From positions 744,001 to 808,000 of the forward strand of contig JABEEB010000001.1 of the NCBI GenBank assembly GCA_012999515.1: DNA of 64,000 nucleotides, in the 5' to 3' direction. Of the stretch, positions 57,072 through 64,000 are shown piece after piece. The notes beneath the pieces are model-generated. The model had not been told where the DNA came from and searched no databases. It saw nothing but the letters and a program-made list of their open reading frames with translations. Origin of the DNA: Salifodinibacter halophilus. GTDB lineage: Bacteria; Pseudomonadota; Gammaproteobacteria; Nevskiales; Salinisphaeraceae. Position 1 is the first letter of the stretch. The number at the start of each line of letters is the position of its first letter. Made by a program: the position numbers and the translations under genes.

Positions 57072-58403
57072 ATGGAAAAAGTACTCACGCAAAACATCAA
57101 CGACCAGCGCGAGCCGAAATGGCTGTCCGATTACGAGGCAGCCGGCGGTTACCGCGCCTTGAAAACAGTCGTCAACGACTATCAGCCGACCGAAGTCGGC
57201 GAATGCGTCAAGAAGGCGGGCCTGCGTGGGCGCGGCGGTGCGGGTTTCCCGACCGGGGTCAAGTGGTCATTCATGCCGCGCTTCGAAGATAAGCCCGACG
57301 AGCGTCCGGCACACATTTACATGGTGGTCAACGCGGACGAGATGGAGCCGGGTACATTCAAAGACCGGCTATTGATGGAAGGCGACCCGCACCAGCTGGT
57401 TGAGGCCGTGGCAATCGCGTCCTACGCGATCGGCGCCGACATCGCCTATATCTTTTTGCGCGGTGAATACACCGAGTCGCGGTGGAAGCTCGAGAAGGCC
57501 ATCGCCGAGGCCGAAGAAGCCGGCTATCTCGGCGACCACGTGCTGGACTCGAACTTCAGCTTAACCATGTATGTGCACATGAGCGCCGGCCGCTATATCT
57601 GCGGCGAGGAATCGGCCTTGCTGTCCGCACTCGAAGGTCGGCGCGCTGTACCGCGCCACAAACCGCCCTTCCCAGCCGCATCCGGGCTGTTTGGCCAACC
57701 GACGACGGTCAACAACGTCGAGACCGTGTGCAACGTCCCGCATATCATCAACAACGGCCCCGAGTGGTATCAATCGCTGGGCTTGAACAAAGATGGTGGC
57801 ACCAAGCTCTACGGCGCCTCAGGCCACGTCGCCAACCCCGGGTTGGTGGAACTGCCCATCGGCACGCCGATCCGTGAATTGCTTGACCATTTCGGCGGCA
57901 TTCGCAACGGACGCGCTTTAAAAGCCTTATTACCCGGTGGCGGTTCGACGCCGATACTGACGCCCGATCACCTCGATACACCGATGGATTACGAAGGCGT
58001 CGGTGCGGCCGGGAGCCGGCTCGGCACCGGCACGATGGTCGTGTTCGACGAGCAAACACCCATCGTGGGCGTATTGAAAAATCTCGAGCACTTCTATGCC
58101 CAAGAGTCCTGCGGCTGGTGCACACCTTGTCGCGACGGTCTGCCGTGGGTCGAGCGTATCCTGACCAACTTGGAAGCTGGCCAAGGCCGGCCGGGCGATA
58201 TCGAGCTTCTGGATATGCACACCAAACTACTCGGACCGGGCAAGACGTTCTGCGCCCACGCCCCCGGCGCCATGGGACCGCTCGAATCGGGACTAAAATA
58301 TTTCCGGGACGAGCTCTCTGCGCTCATCCCCGACAACGGCGACACGCTGGCCTTCCACGAACCGGCCAACGCCGAGTCGCATCAGGCAACGACTCAAACC
58401 TAG
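57072..58403 (+). CDS. nuoF: NADH-quinone oxidoreductase subunit F
   Basis: NuoF binds NADH and FMN and holds cluster N3. Visible are GLRGRGGAGFPTGVKW (nucleotide binding), NADEMEPGTFKDR, GRYICGEESALLSALEG, and the N3 motif ESCGWCTPCRDG with the distal Cys in KTFCAHAPGA. Length 443 is normal. It lies 10 bases before nuoG. Confidence 0.96.
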   Translation: MEKVLTQNINDQREPKWLSDYEAAGGYRALKTVVNDYQPTEVGECVKKAGLRGRGGAGFPTGVKWSFMPRFEDKPDERPAHIYMVVNADEMEPGTFKDRLLMEGDPHQLVEAVAIASYAIGADIAYIFLRGEYTESRWKLEKAIAEAEEAGYLGDHVLDSNFSLTMYVHMSAGRYICGEESALLSALEGRRAVPRHKPPFPAASGLFGQPTTVNNVETVCNVPHIINNGPEWYQSLGLNKDGGTKLYGASGHVANPGLVELPIGTPIRELLDHFGGIRNGRALKALLPGGGSTPILTPDHLDTPMDYEGVGAAGSRLGTGTMVVFDEQTPIVGVLKNLEHFYAQESCGWCTPCRDGLPWVERILTNLEAGQGRPGDIELLDMHTKLLGPGKTFCAHAPGAMGPLESGLKYFRDELSALIPDNGDTLAFHEPANAESHQATTQT

Positions 58404-58413
58404 AATACCGGTT

Positions 58414-61095
58414 ATGGCAACGATCACCATCGACGGCAGGCAGTACGAAGTCGACGAAACCGACAACGTACTCAAGGTCGCCTTATCCAAAGGCTTCGAC
58501 CTACCCTATTTCTGTTGGCACCCGGAGTTGCACAGTGTCGGCGCTTGCCGCCAGTGCGCGGTCAAGCAGTACAAAGACGAGAACGACACCCAGGGCCAGA
58601 TCGCCATGGCCTGTATGACGCCCGCCTCGGATGGCGCACGCTTCTCGGTCGCTGACGACGACGCAGCCGAGATGCGCGCCCAGGTCGTCGAATGGCTGAT
58701 GATCAACCACCCGCATGATTGTCCGGTCTGCGAGGAAGGCGGCGAGTGTCATCTACAGGATATGACATTGATGACCGGCCACACGCGCCGGCGCTATACC
58801 GGTGCCAAGCGCACCCACCGCAATCAGGATCTCGGCCCATTCATTTCGCACGAAATGAACCGCTGTATCGCCTGTTATCGCTGCGTGCGTTACTACCGCG
58901 ATTACGCGGACGACAACGACCTGCGGGCACTCGGCTCGCATATGAACGTCTATTTCGGCCGCGAATCCGACGGCCCGTTCGAAAACGAATTCTCGGGTAA
59001 CCTGGTCGAGGTCTGCCCGACCGGCGTGTTCACCGACAAGACCCTCGGCGCCCAATATATCCGCAAGTGGGACATGCAGAACGCCCCGAGTATCTGCACC
59101 CACTGCTCGCTTGGTTGCAACACCAGCCCCGGATCGCGGAAAGGCGAGCTCAAACGGATCCAGAATCGCTACCACGGCGAGATCAACCACTATTTCCTCT
59201 GCGACCGCGGTCGCTTCGGCGCCGGTTTCGTCACGCGCGAAGACCGGCCGCGTCAGCCGCTCGCGCGCGACGCCAACGGCGTTCTCGAGCCGGTTGCACA
59301 AGACGAAGCGCTTGCAACCGTGCGCCAGGCGCTGGCCGGCGGTCGTGCCATCGGCGTGGGCTCACCGCGGTCCTCGCTGGAAGACAACTACGCCCTACGC
59401 CATCTCGTCGGCGGTGACCATTTCGTCAACGGCATGAGTGGCGCCGACACGGCGGCAAGCCACGCGGTTCGCGATCTACTGAGCGCGCATACCGACCGCG
59501 TAGCCAGCCTACGCGAAACCGAAAACTGTGACGCTGTATTCGTGATCGGCGAGGACGTCACCCAGACCGCGCCGCGGCTGGCACTTTCACTGCGTCAAGC
59601 GGCCAAGAACAAGCATTTTGAGCTCGCCAAGGCACAAAAAATTCCGAAGTGGCACGCACGCGCCGTGCGCGACGAGGGCCGGCACAACTACAGCCCCATC
59701 TTCCAAGCCACACCGGCTGCAACCCGACTCGACGACGTCACGCTCGGCGCAACCCATGCGGATGCCGACGGCATCGCCGCTTTAGCCTTCGCCGTAGCCC
59801 ATGCGCTGGATGCTAACGCGCCGGCACCCGATGGCTTAGACGACGCACTTACCGAGCACGCCAACGATATCGCCGAAGCGCTGAAATCCGCGCGCAAGCC
59901 ATTAATCGTGGTTGGCACCGGACTCGGCCATGCGCCGGTCGTTGAAGCAGCCGGCAATGTTATGAGCGCGCTGGCGGCCGCCAACGATGCCACGCGCATG
60001 GTCTCGACATTGATGGAAGCCAACAGCCTCGGCATGGCCATGCTCGATGCACCCTCCGTCGATGGTGCCCTCGACGCGATCGAATCCGGCCAAGTCGACA
60101 CGCTGGTCGTTAATCAAAACGACCTCTACGAGCGCGCACCAGCGAGCCGCGTGGACGCCGCGCTACGGCAACTCAAAAGCCTCGTCGTGCTCGACCACAG
60201 CCTGACCCGGACAACGGCGCGTGCCGACAGCGTGCTTCCCAGCGGCAGTTTCGCCGAATCCGATGGCACACTCATCAATAACGAAGGTCGCGCGCAGCGG
60301 TTTTTCCAAGTCTTTATCCCCGAAGGTCCGATGCAGGAGGCCTGGCGCTGGTGCGCCGATCTAGCACGGGCGCTGGAACGTCCGGTGCGTTGGAACGGCA
60401 TGGACGATTTGATCGCTGGCCTGGTCGCGGACCTGCCTCAGTTCACCGGCATCGAGGACGCCGCGCCCAGCCAGAGTTTCCGCAAGGCGGGCATGCGTTT
60501 TCCGCGCAGCCCCCACCGAAACGCTGCACGCACCGCGCTCTACGCCGACGTCGACGTGCGCGAACGCCGACCGGAGGTCGATGCTGACTCGCCGCTTAGC
60601 TATTCGATGGAAGGCTATTACGGTACCGATCAGCCAAGTGAGCTACTCGCCTACGCATGGGCGCCAGGCTGGGAATCAAACCAGCAGGCCATCACCCGTT
60701 TCCAAGATGAAGTCGGGGGCAACCTCAAAAAAGGCGATCCAGGTGTTCACGTTCTGGCCGGCGGCGGCGACAGCGGCTACCGAAGCGTGCCCGGCACTAA
60801 TGGTGGGGATCACTGGCGCGTGGTGCCACGCCACCACATATTCGATAGCGAGCCGTTATCCGCACGCGCACCGGCCATCGCCGAACGCGTCGACAGCCGG
60901 CAGATCACGCTCAACCGACAGAGTACCGAGGCACTCGGTGTCGCCGACGGCGACAATCTGTCGATCACGCTTGATGGCGACACCCTGACGCTGCCTGTGG
61001 CGATTGACGAGAGCTTACCCGCTCGGGTCATCGGCATTCCCATTGGTGCCCAAGGCGCAGCCACCGTCCACGCCGCAAGCCGGGTCGACACATGA
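58414..61095 (+). CDS. nuoG: NADH-quinone oxidoreductase subunit G
   Basis: The 893-residue subunit starts with a ferredoxin-type 2Fe-2S domain (N1b: YFCWHPELHSVGACRQC). The His/Cys-ligated N5 region (HPHDCPVCEEGGECHLQDM), N4 (NRCIACYRCVRYYRDYA, VCPTGVFTDKT) and an N7-type motif CTHCSLGC with a later Cys in FLCDRG follow, as in E. coli. The rest is a molybdopterin-oxidoreductase-like fold without evidence of a cofactor. It ends by overlapping nuoH (ATGA). Confidence 0.95.
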   Translation: MATITIDGRQYEVDETDNVLKVALSKGFDLPYFCWHPELHSVGACRQCAVKQYKDENDTQGQIAMACMTPASDGARFSVADDDAAEMRAQVVEWLMINHPHDCPVCEEGGECHLQDMTLMTGHTRRRYTGAKRTHRNQDLGPFISHEMNRCIACYRCVRYYRDYADDNDLRALGSHMNVYFGRESDGPFENEFSGNLVEVCPTGVFTDKTLGAQYIRKWDMQNAPSICTHCSLGCNTSPGSRKGELKRIQNRYHGEINHYFLCDRGRFGAGFVTREDRPRQPLARDANGVLEPVAQDEALATVRQALAGGRAIGVGSPRSSLEDNYALRHLVGGDHFVNGMSGADTAASHAVRDLLSAHTDRVASLRETENCDAVFVIGEDVTQTAPRLALSLRQAAKNKHFELAKAQKIPKWHARAVRDEGRHNYSPIFQATPAATRLDDVTLGATHADADGIAALAFAVAHALDANAPAPDGLDDALTEHANDIAEALKSARKPLIVVGTGLGHAPVVEAAGNVMSALAAANDATRMVSTLMEANSLGMAMLDAPSVDGALDAIESGQVDTLVVNQNDLYERAPASRVDAALRQLKSLVVLDHSLTRTTARADSVLPSGSFAESDGTLINNEGRAQRFFQVFIPEGPMQEAWRWCADLARALERPVRWNGMDDLIAGLVADLPQFTGIEDAAPSQSFRKAGMRFPRSPHRNAARTALYADVDVRERRPEVDADSPLSYSMEGYYGTDQPSELLAYAWAPGWESNQQAITRFQDEVGGNLKKGDPGVHVLAGGGDSGYRSVPGTNGGDHWRVVPRHHIFDSEPLSARAPAIAERVDSRQITLNRQSTEALGVADGDNLSITLDGDTLTLPVAIDESLPARVIGIPIGAQGAATVHAASRVDT

Positions 61096-62072
61096 TTCTG
61101 GGGGTCCCAACTGATACATTCGTCAACGCCCTACTGAAGGGTGTGGAGACCATCGTCATCCTGTTCGCGGTGGTCATCGCCGCCGCGCTCCTGATTTGGG
61201 TCGAACGCCGACTGCTCGGCCTCTGGCAGGACCGCTACGGCCCCAATCGGGTCGGGCCCTTCGGCATCCTTCAAGTAGCCGCGGACATGATCAAGATCTT
61301 CTTCAAGGAAGACTGGATCCCACCGTTCGCCGACAAGCCCGTATTCATCATCGCGCCGGCGGTCATCCTGTTGACCTCCCTCATGACCTTTGCCGTGGTG
61401 CCATTCACCGCAACCATCGGCGTAGTCGATCTCAACATCGGCCTGCTGTTCATGCTGGCGATGAGCTCGCTCGGGGTCTACTCAGTGATTCTGGGCGGCT
61501 GGGCGTCGGACAACAAATACGCCATGCTGGGCGGCCTGCGTACCGCCGCGCAGATGATTTCCTACGAAGTATTCATGGGGTTGGCACTGCTCGGCGTCGT
61601 CATGCTCGCGGGCAGCTTCAATCTGCACACCATCGTCGAATCACAGGCCGGCCTCTGGAACGTGGTCACCCAATTCCCGTCATTCGTGATCTTTCTGATC
61701 GCCGGTTGCGCCGAAATCCACCGCGCACCGTTCGACCTGCCCGAAGCCGAGCAGGAACTGACGGCCGGTTACCACACTGAGTACTCCGGCATGAAGTTCG
61801 GCATGTTCTTCGTCGGTGAATATCTCGGTATCGTGCTTATATCCAGCCTGATCACCGTGCTCTTTTTCGGTGGCTGGCTCGGTCCGGTATTGCCCGGCAT
61901 CGTCTGGTTCTTGATCAAGACCGGCTTTTTCATCCTCTTTTTCGTCTTACTGCGCGCGGCGACCGTTCGGCCGCGCTACGACCAGCTGATGAGCTTCGGC
62001 TGGAAAATTCTGCTACCGATCGCATTGGCCAACGTGGCCATAACCAGCGCGGTCGTGGTTGCTACGTCGTAG
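61092..62072 (+). CDS. nuoH: NADH-quinone oxidoreductase subunit H
   Basis: NuoH forms part of the quinone chamber. The 326 residues have about eight hydrophobic segments and family motifs WVERRLLGLWQDRYGPNRVGP, ADMIKIFFKEDWIP, AEIHRAPFDLPEAEQEL and YHTEYSGMKFGMFF. It overlaps nuoG by 4 bases; nuoI follows after 42. Confidence 0.96.
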   Translation: MILGVPTDTFVNALLKGVETIVILFAVVIAAALLIWVERRLLGLWQDRYGPNRVGPFGILQVAADMIKIFFKEDWIPPFADKPVFIIAPAVILLTSLMTFAVVPFTATIGVVDLNIGLLFMLAMSSLGVYSVILGGWASDNKYAMLGGLRTAAQMISYEVFMGLALLGVVMLAGSFNLHTIVESQAGLWNVVTQFPSFVIFLIAGCAEIHRAPFDLPEAEQELTAGYHTEYSGMKFGMFFVGEYLGIVLISSLITVLFFGGWLGPVLPGIVWFLIKTGFFILFFVLLRAATVRPRYDQLMSFGWKILLPIALANVAITSAVVVATS

Positions 62073-62114
62073 GTCCGCCGTGTTCGTTAGTCTCCGCTAC
62101 ACGAGTTTTGTCCG

Positions 62115-62630
62115 ATGCTAAGTATTCTGCGCACGATCTGGATGATCTTCCTGCACAGCTTTCGCAAGCGCGATACCGTTTTGTATCCGGAAGAAAAACC
62201 ATACTTGCCACCGCGCTATCGGGGACGGATTGTATTGACACGCGATCCGGATGGCGCCGAGCGCTGTGTTGCCTGCAATCTGTGTTCGGTCGCCTGCCCG
62301 GTCGACTGCATCAGTGTGATCAAGGGCGAGGACGAAAGCGGACGCTGGTATCCGGATACCTTCCAGATCAACTTCTCACGCTGTATCTACTGCGGTTACT
62401 GTGAAGAAGCCTGCCCGACCTACGCCATCCAACTCACGCCCGACTTCGAGATGGGCGAATTCGACCGCCAAAAGATGGTTTACGAGAAATCCGATCTGAC
62501 CATCAGCGGCGTCGGCAAGCGGCCGGGCTACAACTTTTACCGGGTTGCCGGCATGGCCGTCGGCGGCAAGGACAAGGGCGAAGCCGAAAACGAAGCCGAA
62601 CCCGTCGACGTCAAAACACTGCTGCCCTGA
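62115..62630 (+). CDS. nuoI: NADH-quinone oxidoreductase subunit I
   Basis: NuoI is a 2[4Fe-4S] ferredoxin-like subunit (N6a, N6b). Two motifs are seen, [15 protein letters not shown] and [15 protein letters not shown], along with [15 protein letters not shown] near the start. The 171-residue length is close to the usual 160-180; the C-terminal part is Glu/Lys-rich. It is 9 bases before nuoJ. Confidence 0.96.
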   Translation: MLSILRTIWMIFLHSFRKRDTVLYPEEKPYLPPRYRGRIVLTRDPDGAERCVACNLCSVACPVDCISVIKGEDESGRWYPDTFQINFSRCIYCGYCEEACPTYAIQLTPDFEMGEFDRQKMVYEKSDLTISGVGKRPGYNFYRVAGMAVGGKDKGEAENEAEPVDVKTLLP

Positions 62631-62639
62631 TCCATCGCT

Positions 62640-63185
62640 ATGGAAATCGTTTTTTACATTGCTGCACTGGTTGCTATCGCCACCACCATTCGCGTGGTGA
62701 CCTGCGCCAACGCCGTCCACGCGCTGCTATATCTCATCGTGTCGCTCATGGCGGTAGCAGTGGATTTCTACGTGCTGGGCGCCCCATTCGCGGCCACGCT
62801 GGAAGTCATCGTCTACGCCGGCGCGATCATGGTCCTGTTCGTATTCGTGGTCATGATGCTCAGCATCAACGAAACGACGATTCATAACGAACGCAAGTGG
62901 CTCACCGGCCAACTCTGGATTGGCCCGGGTGTGATGGCCATCATTCTGCTGACTGTGGTCGGCTACACGCTGGTCACGGGCAACGATGGCGCCACGATCA
63001 ATGGCCACGCGCTGTCGGCCCATGCAATCGGCATGAACCTTTTCGGCCCCTATGTGCTGGTCGTAGAATTGGTCGCCTTCGTGCTGCTAGCCGCTCTGGT
63101 TGTCGCGGCCCACCTCGGTCGACAGCGACCCGACCGGGCCCAGCGCCTGGCCGAAAACGGCCGCACCGACATCGATAAACGCTAG
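62640..63185 (+). CDS. nuoJ: NADH-quinone oxidoreductase subunit J
   Basis: NuoJ is a five-helix membrane-arm subunit. Hydrophobic segments and the family block EVIVYAGAIMVLFVFVVMML are clear, with NAVHALLYLIVSLM in the second helix. At 181 residues it is typical. nuoK follows after 18 bases. Confidence 0.94.
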   Translation: MEIVFYIAALVAIATTIRVVTCANAVHALLYLIVSLMAVAVDFYVLGAPFAATLEVIVYAGAIMVLFVFVVMMLSINETTIHNERKWLTGQLWIGPGVMAIILLTVVGYTLVTGNDGATINGHALSAHAIGMNLFGPYVLVVELVAFVLLAALVVAAHLGRQRPDRAQRLAENGRTDIDKR

Positions 63186-63203
63186 GACGAATCAGGAGTC
63201 GTC

Positions 63204-63512
63204 ATGCAGGGATTGCCGATGAGCTATGGACTGGCGCTGGCCGGCATACTTTTTGTGCTTGGACTCGCCGGGTTAGTGGTTCGGCGCAACATGCTGTTTA
63301 TGCTGATGTGCCTTGAGATCATGCTCAACGCCGCAGGACTGGCTTTCATCGTCGCCGGCGCGCACCATAACCAGGCCGACGGCCAAACCATGTTCATCCT
63401 GATTATTGCCTATGCCGGAGCCGAGGCCAGTGTCGGGCTCGGCCTACTCATCCAGCTTTTCAACCGAACCAAAGATGTCGACATCGCCGCAGCCAGTGAG
63501 ATGAACGGATGA
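63204..63512 (+). CDS. nuoK: NADH-quinone oxidoreductase subunit K
   Basis: NuoK is a small three-helix membrane subunit related to MnhC of antiporters. The 102 residues show the conserved glutamates in [14 protein letters not shown] and [13 protein letters not shown], placed for proton translocation. The start is ATG 63204, with CAGGAG upstream. Its stop overlaps the nuoL start. Confidence 0.96.
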   Translation: MQGLPMSYGLALAGILFVLGLAGLVVRRNMLFMLMCLEIMLNAAGLAFIVAGAHHNQADGQTMFILIIAYAGAEASVGLGLLIQLFNRTKDVDIAAASEMNG

Positions 63513-64000
63513 GTGCCGTATTTCTTACCATCGTTTTCCCGCTACTCGGCGCGCTAATCCTGTCGCTCCGGCCCGGCATGCCGGACCGAAGCGCGAAACT
63601 CATCGGCGCCGGATCGGTCGGCCTGTCGGCCCTGACCATGATCTGGCTGATGATTGCCTGGTTTTCGGCCGGTGGCGGCGCTTATGTCCAGATGCTGTGG
63701 CACTGGGTCGAGGTCGGTGACTTCTCGATGCCGATGGCACTGCGACTCGATGGACTGTCGTTAACCATGATCGGCGTCGTCACCGGTGTCGGGTTCCTGA
63801 TCCACCTGTTCGCGACTTGGTACATGACGCACGACCTCGAAGGTGCGCCTGGCATGGCGCGCTTCTTTGCGTACATGAACCTATTCATCGGCGCCATGCT
63901 GATACTCGTGCTGGCAAATAACCTGCTCGTGCTGTATCTCGGCTGGGAAGGCGTCGGTTTGTGCAGTTATCTGCTGGTCGGCTACTACTATCAGACCGAA
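63509..64000 (+). CDS. nuoL: NADH-quinone oxidoreductase subunit L, N-terminal part (runs off right edge)
   Basis: The open frame begins at ATG 63509, overlapping the nuoK stop by 4 bases, and continues past the window. The first 164 residues show the antiporter-like start ([16 protein letters not shown]), [45 protein letters not shown] and [20 protein letters not shown], as in NuoL. The proton-channel lysines and the long C-terminal helix would lie outside the window. Confidence 0.95.
   Translation, partial: MSAVFLTIVFPLLGALILSLRPGMPDRSAKLIGAGSVGLSALTMIWLMIAWFSAGGGAYVQMLWHWVEVGDFSMPMALRLDGLSLTMIGVVTGVGFLIHLFATWYMTHDLEGAPGMARFFAYMNLFIGAMLILVLANNLLVLYLGWEGVGLCSYLLVGYYYQTE

Overview
The window looks like a chromosomal segment of a GC-rich (roughly 60 percent by eye) gammaproteobacterium. 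The rnr-rlmB-rpsF-rpsR-rplI-dnaB-alr-radA block, the rpsP-rimM-trmD-rplS operon next to ffh, an NADP-type isocitrate dehydrogenase, fused NuoCD and an E. coli-length NuoG all fit that class. Acidic, disordered tails on ribosomal proteins L9 and S16 and a TAXI-type TRAP transporter suggest a marine or halophilic lifestyle. A Salinisphaera-like organism is my best guess, but that is inference and not proven by the sequence.

Layout, left to right. 1-3925: 3' end of a YdiJ-type FAD/Fe-S dehydrogenase, then dapD-yffB-dapE (lysine/peptidoglycan precursor synthesis). 3947-4244: tRNA-Ser and tRNA-Thr. 4451-7491 (minus): a small secreted repeat protein, a CinA-like molybdopterin-fold protein, icd and grxD. 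7663-11249 (plus): superoxide dismutase, argF, an egtC-like amidotransferase and nadC. 11266-15253 (minus): sppA-yqjG-metC. Then trxB (+), rpsP-rimM-trmD-rplS (-), ffh (-), corB-like (+). 21665-30690 (minus): a long information-processing block from rnr to radA with an OmpA-type lipoprotein embedded. tRNA-Leu follows, then thiC with a histone-deacetylase-family gene, a YeiH-type exporter divergent from its probable LysR regulator, and pncB-pncA (nicotinamide salvage).

38349-43616 is the most unusual part: a DUF374 acyltransferase, a fatty-acyl-AMP ligase fused to a carrier protein, a cytochrome P450, a divergent Sfp-type phosphopantetheinyl transferase and a Nudix hydrolase. Together they look like a compact pathway that activates an acid, loads it on a carrier, oxidises it and passes it on. 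43734-51465 holds purD, a TAXI/DUF1850/TRAP permease cassette with AT-rich flanks, a nitronate monooxygenase-like gene, a 500-base stretch without a convincing gene, and a phospholipid N-methyltransferase-like gene.

51514-64000 is respiratory: an Aquifex-type aconitase divergent from the nuo operon (nuoA, B, CD, E, F, G, H, I, J, K and the start of nuoL, which runs off the right edge). Most of the window is core metabolism. The candidates for something new are the P450/acyl-AMP ligase-carrier cluster, the repeat-containing small secreted protein, the tandem hairpins after tRNA-Leu and several inverted repeats in divergent control regions.
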